Shown in pieces: positions 1-5,359 of a stretch of 5,953 nucleotides of DNA. Under the pieces are notes generated by a model. It worked only from the letters and a program-made list of their open reading frames with translations, searched no databases and had not been told where the DNA came from. Location: contig PKXE01000231.1 of NCBI GenBank assembly GCA_003132265.1, forward strand, positions 1-5,953, in the 5' to 3' direction. The DNA is from Candidatus Dormiibacterota bacterium (lineage in GTDB: Bacteria > Chloroflexota > Dormibacteria > Aeolococcales > Bog-877). A program made the position numbers and the translations under genes. Each line of letters opens with the position of its first letter. The stretch's first letter is position 1.

Positions 1-82
1 CCGCGGCTGCGCGGGCCCCGCAACGGAGGATGGCGAAAGCGAGCATGGAGCCGCTCGGGGATCCCCGGCGGAGGAGCTCAAG

Positions 83-96
83 CCCAGCGGACTGGG
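83..96 (-). terminator. Small stem-loop just after the secreted-protein stop
   Basis: Immediately beyond the TGA stop (97-99), the minus strand reads CCCAG, then the loop TCCG, then CTGGG: a 5-bp stem with a UNCG-like tetraloop. No T-run follows, and the stem is short. It may help end or protect the transcript, but this is weak. Confidence 0.2.
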
Positions 97-1008
97 TCAG
101 CAGGCGTAGTCGCCGTCGAAGGGGCCCAGCGGGAACTGGGTGAGTAGGACTTTGCCCCCCGTGAGGGGCGACTCCTGGCAATTGCTCTCGGCGGCCGGGA
201 GCGAGCCCGAGCCCAGGATCCAGTTAGGGAGCGGGAAGAGGGACCCCGAGGCTGCCGTCTCCGTCCCCCCCGTGATCTCCACCCACTCCTGAGGGAAGGC
301 GTAGACGCCCAAGCGCACGGCCCCCCCTTGCCGGAGGGCGTCGACCATACCCTCCAGAACGGCCAGGTTGAGCTCGGGTGCGGTCTGCCAGGTGTTGGAG
401 GTCTCCACGTCCAGCCAGAAGGGGTAGGCCCTAGCCTGTGAGGGCAGGCCCTCCTGTGAGGCCGCGGACCGGAGCCAGTGGAGGTCCTGTGTCGCTTCTT
501 GGTAGCCGTAGTCCCAGGCACAGGCCTTTGAGTTCTGACCAGGACCGCGGAGGTGGGCGAGCGCGATGGTCGGCAGGCAGGACCCAAAGGGGCTGCCGCC
601 CGAGAGGGGCCAGTCCGGGACCGGCTCACCCAGATACGAGTTGCCCGGGTCGCCGGTGTTGAGGTACATCGAGGCCTTGGGCTCCGAGGCAGCGCCGGTC
701 GTCCGGTAGACCGCCCAGGCGAGCTCCTCTCCCAGGCACGGATTGCGGGTGGTGGCCCGCCCGCCGTTGACCCCAACCACGCCGAAGGCCTGGCCAAAGG
801 GGAGGGCGCCGCCGCATTGGGGATACGAGACGTCCGCACCGGTCGGCACCTGGCTCTGCTCGGCGAGCCAAGTGGGCTCGGCGACCCCTGAGGGTCCGGT
901 GACCCCGGCCAACGCCGGGGTCATCATGAGCACGAGCGCCGAGCCGATCAGGGCAAACGCAGTGATGGCCCTCGCCAGAGCTCGCCCCATTCTCATCCGG
1001 CGGTCCAT
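97..1008 (-). CDS. Secreted GH25-like/DUF1906-like protein, function unknown
   Basis: A 303-residue exported protein. Residues 1-34 look like a signal peptide: arginines near the start, a hydrophobic core (about 15-29) and an ALA|G cleavage site. The mature part has six cysteines (65, 91, 144, 163, 277, 303), enough for three disulfides, which suits an extracellular fold. The order of motifs resembles glycoside hydrolase 25 and related TIM-barrel domains: DVSYPQC at 59-65, VGVNGG at 78-83, FWLDVET at 197-203 (a possible catalytic D-x-E, D200/E202), GVYAFPQEW at 234-242, and a C-terminal Q291 plus D298/D300. From family knowledge, peptidoglycan or another glycan is a possible substrate, but no activity can be assigned. 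The ATG start at 1008 is followed directly by the signal peptide; only a weak AGGG lies upstream. It is separated from the dha operon by degenerate DNA and is probably a single-gene unit. I am sure of the gene and its export, unsure of its function. Confidence 0.85.
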   Translation of the reverse strand: MDRRMRMGRALARAITAFALIGSALVLMMTPALAGVTGPSGVAEPTWLAEQSQVPTGADVSYPQCGGALPFGQAFGVVGVNGGRATTRNPCLGEELAWAVYRTTGAASEPKASMYLNTGDPGNSYLGEPVPDWPLSGGSPFGSCLPTIALAHLRGPGQNSKACAWDYGYQEATQDLHWLRSAASQEGLPSQARAYPFWLDVETSNTWQTAPELNLAVLEGMVDALRQGGAVRLGVYAFPQEWVEITGGTETAASGSLFPLPNWILGSGSLPAAESNCQESPLTGGKVLLTQFPLGPFDGDYAC

Positions 1009-1336
1009 GAGCTGACCCTAGGCCAATCGCGGCGGGTCTTCCGGCCCTTGCGTCGACCGGCGCGATGCGTGCCATTCCACCGCATCGAGGATAGTCTCGG
1101 GGCCAACTTGGAGAATCGGCGGCAGCGAGACCGAGGGCCGCCGCCCGCCTCTCGGGGGTCCCCGATGACCCGGCAGGCGGGGGTCGGGAGCCTCGGTTCC
1201 GCCCTTGTTCCCAGGTGATATACGTTGTCGATCCCAACCACTCGAAGAAGACACCTGCTCACCGCGAGCGACGCCGCCGCGCTCCCGACTCCGGCACATC
1301 CACACGCTGCGGTGTCTACCTAGCCTCTGCCAGCGC
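1009..1336. other. Gene-free stretch upstream of the secreted-protein gene
   Basis: No convincing protein is seen in any frame; the reading frames here are GC-driven and show no motifs. It must contain the promoter of the minus-strand secreted-protein gene. The best guess is minus-strand TATCCT (1088-1093) with TTCTCC (1110-1115) 16 bases upstream, both poor matches to a sigma-70 consensus. It also holds a nested inverted repeat (listed separately). In one plus-strand frame, VIYVVDPN near 1218 faintly recalls the V-x-x-D-P-N strand of PfkB sugar kinases, so the kinase relic to the right may once have extended this far. Confidence 0.5.
1144..1181. repeat. Nested inverted repeat
   Basis: The outer arms are CCCGCCT (1144-1150) and AGGCGGG (1175-1181). 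Inside them is a second perfect hairpin, TCGGGG (1152-1157) and CCCCGA (1160-1165), with a 2-base loop. It lies about 135 bases upstream of the secreted-protein start. It could be a regulatory or terminating structure, but GC-rich DNA gives such pairs by chance, and no T-run flanks it. Confidence 0.35.
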
Positions 1337-1592
1337 GTGGGGGCGGAGGCGGCGTTGACCTTTATCTTGACGGGGAGGCTCGCTTGAACTTCCCGGCCCC
1401 CCGGGTGAAGGTGGAGGACACCACCGGGGCTGGCCGCACGTTCTGCGGGGCGTTCGCGGCGCGCCTCGCCGAGAGGTCCCCATAGAGGAGGCCACCAAGT
1501 TTGCCGTGATAGCGGCCGCGATTTCGGTGCGGCCCCCCGGCGCCCGAGAACGCATGCCGCGTCGAGGTGATCTTCAGGAAGTTCGGATTTAG
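1337..1592 (+). pseudogene. Ribokinase/PfkB-family sugar kinase, decayed C-terminal relic
   Basis: Translated across frames, this stretch matches the C-terminal third of ribokinase-like sugar kinases. The main segment (1354-1476) carries VDLYLDGEAR, then FPAPRVKVEDTTGAGRTF and GAFAARLAE. A second segment in another frame (1476-1589) carries VPIEEATKFAVIAAAISV, then PPGARERMPRRGDLQEVRI and a TAG stop at 1590-1592. The break lies at 1474-1475, where two bases stand in place of a codon; this puts a premature TAG at 1483-1485 in the first frame. The family's DTTGAGD anion-hole motif with its catalytic Asp reads GAGR here (CGC at 1435-1437), so the active site is also lost. A further shift near 1355-1358 probably separates an upstream GAEAAL strand (from 1337). 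The N-terminal two thirds are absent. The relic runs opposite to the intact operon. The family call is firm; the original sugar is not known. Confidence 0.8.
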
Positions 1593-1615
1593 ACATCGAT
1601 CTGACGAGGAGGAGT

Positions 1616-1789
1616 ACTTGGCGACTCACCTTCGCCCGCTCGCTGGTCCCCAAGAACACTGCCCTGCGCCGCGACCTGGTCCACTACCTGGGCTCCTGCA
1701 ACTTCGAACGAACCCACACCGGACGGCACTCCGCCGGACGCTCCCCCGCCCAGCTGGTCTATGGTGCTAGAAAGATGCGCCCGAGATGA
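1616..1789 (+). pseudogene. IS481-like integrase-type transposase, C-terminal fragment
   Basis: In the frame ending at the TGA at 1787-1789, the translation reads TWRLTFARSLVPK, then TALRRDLVHYLGSCNF, then ERTHTGRHSAGRSPAQ and LVYGARKMRPR. This is the familiar tail of DDE integrase-core (rve) transposases: the W-R-x-x-F-A-R segment after the catalytic Glu, the Y-L-x-x-x-N-x-x-R-x-H-T-G-R block and the R-x-P-A-x-x-VYGARKM end. The catalytic D, D and E would lie upstream and are missing; only about 57 codons remain, with no start. It begins 23 bases after the stop of the kinase relic on the same strand. It is a dead remnant, probably of IS481 type; another IS of the rve superfamily is possible. 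Confidence 0.75.
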
Positions 1790-1794
1790 GCCTC

Positions 1795-1864
1795 CACTGT
1801 CCACGGATCTCGGGCACTGTTCAGGCTAGGCCGGCGGTGTCCACCGCCGGCCAACCACTGTTCA
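1795..1864 (+). repeat. Three spaced copies of CACTGTYCA, possible IS end
   Basis: CACTGTCCA occurs at 1795-1803, and CACTGTTCA at 1815-1823 and 1856-1864. The steps are 20 and 41 bases, close to two and four helical turns, so all copies face the same side of the DNA. They start 5 bases after the transposase-relic stop, where the right end of the element would be expected. They may be transposase-binding repeats of the lost IS. No matching left end (TGAACAGTG) was noticed elsewhere in the window. Confidence 0.45.
1829..1852. terminator. Perfect 11-bp hairpin downstream of dhaL
   Basis: The arms GGCCGGCGGTG (1829-1839) and CACCGCCGGCC (1842-1852) are perfect complements around a 2-base gap. 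The hairpin lies 34 bases past the dhaL stop and 39 bases past the transposase-relic stop, between two convergent transcripts. Neither side has a T-run, but strong GC hairpins without U-tails are often proposed as terminators in Actinobacteria. Being symmetric, it could act both ways. It may instead belong to the IS end. Confidence 0.5.
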
Positions 1865-1886
1865 TGGCCTTTCTGTCGCACTCTGC

Positions 1887-2513
1887 CTATGACCGGTCGC
1901 GAGATCGGGATAGTCCCTCTAGGAAGCGGAGGTAGGCAGTGGCCCCGGCATCGGAGAAGCCGCGGCTGCGCTCACCCACCCAGGCGGCCCGACCTCGTCG
2001 TGGCACCATCGTGGCTGTCTGCTCGGTTCCCGACTGCGCGGCGGTGATCATAGCTTGGAGCTGCTGGGCGCGACTGCCCGACAGAGTACCTGCGAGAGCG
2101 TCGAGGGAAGGCACCAGGGCATCAAGCACCGTGCGGTCACCGACAGCAGACTGACCGCGCTCCGCTATGACCGCGGCGGCCACCCGGCCAACGTTGAGGG
2201 TCGCCGTGGCATCCACCTCAGCTGCATCGCCGAGGGTGCGCGCTCCGGCCAGCACCCCCGCGCCGAGCAGAGCCGAGAAGGAGGAAGGATTAGTCTTGGC
2301 GAACACCCGTACGGCAACGCGCAGGACCTCACCCGGAGAGGCTGTGGAGGCCATCCCCGCCAACGCGGCAGCTACGGCCTCCGCGCCGCCAGCCACCGTC
2401 GTACCCAGGTCACCGTCTCCGGCTGCCGCGTCGAGGTCGCCAAGCTCCTCGCGGGCCTCAGAGAGCATGGGTAGCGCCTGTCGGAGCCACTCCGCCAGTT
2501 CCTGCCCGGTCAT
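1887..2513 (-). CDS. dhaL: Dihydroxyacetone kinase-type ADP/ATP-binding subunit DhaL
   Basis: A 208-residue protein, close to the roughly 210 residues usual for free-standing DhaL. This all-helical subunit holds the nucleotide that phosphorylates the substrate bound on DhaK. The nucleotide/Mg site is intact: GDLDAAAGDGDLG (25-37) supplies D28, D33 and D35, matching the three Mg-binding Asp of the E. coli protein. Also present are KTNPSSFSALLG (73-84), VGDRTVLDAL (124-133) and the C-terminal GRAAWVGERSRGFSDAGA (154-171) that closes over the nucleotide. The start is ATG 2513, which overlaps the dhaK stop as ATGA. That points to translational coupling, as no good Shine-Dalgarno is seen. A longer open frame to 2750 exists, but its extra residues lie inside dhaK and match nothing. 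No PTS-type DhaM is in the window, so it cannot be told whether DhaL is recharged by a PTS or works directly with ATP. Confidence 0.92.
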   Translation of the reverse strand: MTGQELAEWLRQALPMLSEAREELGDLDAAAGDGDLGTTVAGGAEAVAAALAGMASTASPGEVLRVAVRVFAKTNPSSFSALLGAGVLAGARTLGDAAEVDATATLNVGRVAAAVIAERGQSAVGDRTVLDALVPSLDALAGTLSGSRAQQLQAMITAAQSGTEQTATMVPRRGRAAWVGERSRGFSDAGATAYLRFLEGLSRSRDRS

Positions 2514-3508
2514 GGGCGCCAGAATGGCGAACGGGCTGGGGCGTCTAGAAGTGCCATCAGCTCCTCGTCGAGGCCAAGGATCGTCACTGAGGCCCCCGCC
2601 ATCTCCAGGCTGGTGGCGTACTCGCCCACGAACGCGCGGTGGACGACCGCCCCCTCCTCGTCGAGACGATGCTGGATCCTGCGGAACAGGATGTACAGCT
2701 CCTCGACAGGCGTTGCCCCCAAGCCGTTGACTAACACGGCCACCTGGCACCCGACGCCGAGATCGAGCTCCGCAGCGACCCCATCGAAAAGTTCGTCGGC
2801 CACCGCATCGGCGGACTGAAGCCGGCCCCGTCGCACCCCCGGCTCCCCGTGGATCCCTACGCCGATCTCCATCTCATCATCGGCAAGCACAAACGTCGGC
2901 TTCCCCACGGTCGGCACGACTGCCGCGGACAGTCCGACCCCCATCGTACGGGTCGCCGCGACAGTCCTCCGAGCAATCTCAGCAACGGTCGCAAGATCAT
3001 CGCCCCGCTCCGCAGCAGCGCCGGCACACTTGAACGCAAACACCATGCCAGCGACACCCCGCCGTTCCGAAGAACGGTCCGGCGGCGCTGAGGCTACATC
3101 ATCATTCACCAACACGGTCGCGCTAGCTATCCCTTCCGCCTCGGCCAGCTCCGCAGCCAGCTCAAAGTTCAGTCGATCACCTGTGTAGTTTCCATAGAGA
3201 TAGAGAACTCCTGCACCGCCGTGACATGCCTGTGTGGCTGCCAGGATCGCATCCGAAGAAGGAGAAGAAAACACGTTGCCTACGGCCACGCCCGTCGCTA
3301 GACCAAAACCAACGAAGCCGAGGAAAACCGGAAGGTGCCCTGACCCGCCACCAGTCACTATGGCCACCTTTCCAGCAACCGGGGCATCGGCTCTAAGTAG
3401 TGCACGTTCTTCCGTGGAAGCACGCCGTAGTTCCGCGGGATGAGCTGCCAGCAACCCTTCCAGCATCTCGTCCACAAATGACTCAGGCTCGTTGATTAGC
3501 TTCTTCAT
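2510..3508 (-). CDS. dhaK: Dihydroxyacetone kinase-type substrate-binding subunit DhaK
   Basis: A 332-residue protein that binds a short hydroxyketone covalently and presents it to DhaL for phosphorylation in the cytoplasm. The N-terminus MKKLINEP aligns with the start of E. coli DhaK. RADAPVAGKVAIVTGGGSGH (39-58) is the substrate loop, NYTGD (107-111) supplies the active-site Asp (D111), and EIGVGIHGEPG (214-224) carries the His (H220) that forms the hemiaminal bond. LVNGLGATPVEELY (259-272) is also typical. One difference stands out: the usual GGGSGHEP reads GGGSGHLP (53-60), a variant I associate with DhaK paralogues that may use other ketoses, such as tetruloses. The start is uncertain: ATG 3508 fits the family and has GGGAAGG close by, while an in-frame GTG at 3547 adds 13 residues and has a well-placed GGAG 7 bases upstream. 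It follows the URO-D-like gene and overlaps dhaL by 4 bp. Confidence 0.92.
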   Translation of the reverse strand: MKKLINEPESFVDEMLEGLLAAHPAELRRASTEERALLRADAPVAGKVAIVTGGGSGHLPVFLGFVGFGLATGVAVGNVFSSPSSDAILAATQACHGGAGVLYLYGNYTGDRLNFELAAELAEAEGIASATVLVNDDVASAPPDRSSERRGVAGMVFAFKCAGAAAERGDDLATVAEIARRTVAATRTMGVGLSAAVVPTVGKPTFVLADDEMEIGVGIHGEPGVRRGRLQSADAVADELFDGVAAELDLGVGCQVAVLVNGLGATPVEELYILFRRIQHRLDEEGAVVHRAFVGEYATSLEMAGASVTILGLDEELMALLDAPARSPFWRP

Positions 3509-3578
3509 AACCTTCCCATCCCAATGCTCCGCATTCGTGACCTCCACCGCCCCTCTCCGCAGAACGCGTCCCGACTTC

Positions 3579-4499
3579 CTACTGGGCCACTAAGGCCCTC
3601 AAGCTCACAAGCGCCTCGTCACTTATGTCGTCAGGGAGCGAACATCCGGGGGCGACCACAAACCCCGGGCCGAACTGCTCGATGAGCGTGGTGATACGTG
3701 CGTGCGCCGCCTCGTCAGCTGGACCAGCCATCCTCTCCGAAATTCCCCCCATCACGAACTTACCGGCTAGCGCTCGCGCCCCCTCGATGAGACTGACCGA
3801 GCTTTCCGCCTCGCTCCAACCCACTATGTGGACAGGATACCGAGCGTATCGTACGACCGAATCATTCACTGCCCCATGCACGTGCAGGAGCCGAAACTCT
3901 GCCGCGGCGGCCCCCCGCAGTCCCGCCAAATCATACGGGACTCCCAACTCACGATACTCGTCCGGGGTAAGCACGTCTTGACCCCAGCAGGAGTAATAGA
4001 CTCCGTCCGCCCCAGCCTTCACACACTCCGCTGCCAAAGTGCGCACCACACCAGCGAGTGCCCACAAAACCGAGTGCGCAACAACGCGATCTCCGTCTGC
4101 CATCTCGCGCAGTCCATTCTGGCCGCACCACAGTCCCACCAGTGCGAGGGGCGAGAAGATAGTGACCAATAGAACATCTTCAGCGTCTAGGGCGCCTCTA
4201 GCTAGCTCCACGGTGCGTATGTATTCCCGGGCGCGGCCGACGGTCTTGATAGGCCCAAACTTCCGCAGCTGGGCCACCTGCGACCATGCCGAAAGTGCAC
4301 CGTCCTCGAATACAATCGGTATGTCAGGCATTATTTTCGCAGCCGCCAGTCGATAGTCCCGGTAAAACTGAACCGTCCGGTCCGCCAATTCCCGCGGGTC
4401 GTCCGTCCGAAAATGCTTCCAGAAGAGAATCGGGGGGTGCGAGGTGCGGCCACGCCACACCAGCGAACGGAGTGAACTCTCAGTGTCAGAAATAGACAC
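3579..4499 (-). CDS. Uroporphyrinogen decarboxylase-fold family protein (not HemE)
   Basis: A 306-residue cytoplasmic protein of the URO-D superfamily (COG0407-like), a TIM-barrel fold that includes haem-pathway HemE and cobamide/methyl-transfer enzymes such as MtaA. Supporting motifs are PILFWKHF (23-30), TIFSPLALVG (113-122), KAGADGVYYSCWGQD (161-175), LLHVHGAVND (204-213), PVHIVGWSE (222-230), FVMGGISE (248-255) and GPGFVVAPGCSLPDD (277-291). It is not a true HemE: it is short and lacks the N-terminal R-Q-A-G-R-Y substrate loop. H206, H208 and C286 could form a metal site where MtaA-type proteins use His-x-Cys plus a later Cys; this is inference. The start is GTG 4499, backed by a perfect AAGGAGG (4507-4513) 7 bases upstream. 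It sits 26 bp after livF and just before dhaK, suggesting a step in the same pathway, perhaps lyase or methyltransferase chemistry. The substrate is unknown. Confidence 0.85.
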   Translation of the reverse strand: MSISDTESSLRSLVWRGRTSHPPILFWKHFRTDDPRELADRTVQFYRDYRLAAAKIMPDIPIVFEDGALSAWSQVAQLRKFGPIKTVGRAREYIRTVELARGALDAEDVLLVTIFSPLALVGLWCGQNGLREMADGDRVVAHSVLWALAGVVRTLAAECVKAGADGVYYSCWGQDVLTPDEYRELGVPYDLAGLRGAAAAEFRLLHVHGAVNDSVVRYARYPVHIVGWSEAESSVSLIEGARALAGKFVMGGISERMAGPADEAAHARITTLIEQFGPGFVVAPGCSLPDDISDEALVSLRALVAQ

Positions 4500-4506
4500 A
4501 GCTGCG

Positions 4507-4513
4507 CCTCCTT
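4507..4513 (-). promoter_or_regulatory. Consensus ribosome binding site of the URO-D-like gene
   Basis: The minus strand reads AAGGAGG, 7 bases before the GTG at 4499. It fixes this GTG as the start and implies strong, independent translation of the gene within the operon. Confidence 0.8.
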
Positions 4514-4525
4514 ACCTTACGGCTC

Positions 4526-5359
4526 TCATGCATCATCGATAGCGCTCTCCGCCGTCACCTGTGGCCCGGCCTCCGCGCCCAAGTAGCGGTCTGCCAGCTG
4601 CTCGTAGGCACCCAATGCCTCGGCCGCTGACGCCTCGTAGACGATCCGTCCGGACCGCATGACATAGCATTTGTCGCTGACCTCCAGCGCGCTGCGCGCG
4701 TTCTGCTCCACGAGCAGCACCGCAATTCCGGCCCCGCGAGCCCCCTGGATCAACTCCAGCACCCCGTCGCGAACCATTGGGGAGAGCCCCAGGGTTGGCT
4801 CGTCCAGCACAAGCGCCAGTGGCGCCATCATCAACGCTCGCATCATAGCTACCATCTGCTGCTCGCCTCCGCTAAGGCTCCCCGCGGCCTGCCTTCTCCG
4901 GGCTGCCAATTGCGGAAACATTCCAAGCACCTCGCCCACTCGACGCTCCACGCTCCTCCGAGCCAAGGTATAGCCTCCGATCCGAATGTTGTCCTCTACC
5001 GACATGGTCGGGAACAATCCACGTCCTTGCGGAACATGCGCCACACCCGCACGGACGATGCGGTCCGCCCGCAGGTTAGTGATGCCTCGGGTGCCGAGAG
5101 TGACCTCGCCCGATCGAACCGCGACGATCCCGGTCAATGCTCGAACTAGCGTTGTCTTGCCCGCACCGTTGGCCCCCAAAAGCGTTACACACTCGCCGGG
5201 GGACACCTCTATACTCACCCCAAAAAGCACCTCGGCCTTGCCATAACCCGCGTAGATGTTGCTGGCCCTGAGCGATGGACCTGGTCCCAACGATTGGCGG
5301 TGGCTACCGACAAGCCACGTGACCGGCTGACTGTTCGAAAGCGGCGTTTCACTCCCCAA
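4526..5359 (-). CDS. livF: Branched-chain amino-acid-type ABC transporter ATPase, LivF-like
   Basis: A 277-residue cytoplasmic ATPase that would pair with the LivG-like protein to power a HAAT-family importer. Walker A is GANGAGKT (62-69). The Q-loop region VPQGRGLFPTMSVEDNIRIG (109-128) has the P-Q-G-R-x-x-F-P pattern typical of LivF. The signature is LSGGEQQ (162-168), Walker B LVLDEPTLGLSP (183-194), and LLVEQN (215-220) has Gln in the H-loop place, as is usual for LivF. HAAT systems carry amino acids, but also amides, urea and other small molecules, so the name does not fix the substrate. The start is doubtful: the conserved domain begins only at about residue 30 (LRASNIYAGYGKAEVL). The longest frame starts at TTG 5359 and overlaps livG by 11 bp; an in-frame TTG at 5290 would leave 7 residues before LRAS. 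Neither has a clear Shine-Dalgarno. The stop is 26 bp before the URO-D-like gene. Confidence 0.9.
   Translation of the reverse strand: MGSETPLSNSQPVTWLVGSHRQSLGPGPSLRASNIYAGYGKAEVLFGVSIEVSPGECVTLLGANGAGKTTLVRALTGIVAVRSGEVTLGTRGITNLRADRIVRAGVAHVPQGRGLFPTMSVEDNIRIGGYTLARRSVERRVGEVLGMFPQLAARRRQAAGSLSGGEQQMVAMMRALMMAPLALVLDEPTLGLSPMVRDGVLELIQGARGAGIAVLLVEQNARSALEVSDKCYVMRSGRIVYEASAAEALGAYEQLADRYLGAEAGPQVTAESAIDDA

Noticed and set aside
1..46. Possible minus-strand gene start (ATG at 46, MLAFAILRCGARAAA, open to the left edge)
   Set aside because: Only 15 codons visible and no ribosome binding site; cannot be told from chance.
78..839. 253-codon minus-strand open frame overlapping the secreted-protein gene
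   Set aside because: Arg/Pro/Ser-rich shadow frame; the overlapping frame has a signal peptide and conserved motifs.
1088..1115. Promoter-like pair (TTCTCC/TATCCT) upstream of the secreted-protein gene
   Set aside because: Both boxes are weak in GC-rich DNA and lie about 80 bases from the start; mentioned only as the best candidate.
1018..1659. 213-codon minus-strand open frame across the intergenic region
   Set aside because: It is antisense to the kinase relic, whose plus-strand translation matches a real family; no motifs in the minus frame.
1567..1770. 67-codon plus-strand open frame
   Set aside because: It crosses the kinase-relic end and the transposase relic in a frame that matches neither.
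1939..2730. Plus-strand open frames opposite dhaL and the end of dhaK (71-187 codons)
   Set aside because: Ser/Ala/Arg/Pro-rich translations typical of antisense frames in GC-rich genes; no motifs or ribosome binding sites.
2514..2750. N-terminal extension of the dhaL frame up to 2750
   Set aside because: It lies inside dhaK in another frame, is low-complexity Arg/Gly/Pro-rich and matches no DhaL; ATG 2513 gives the right length.
3625..4356. Plus-strand open frames opposite the URO-D-like gene
   Set aside because: They mirror the coding strand and show no recognisable protein features.
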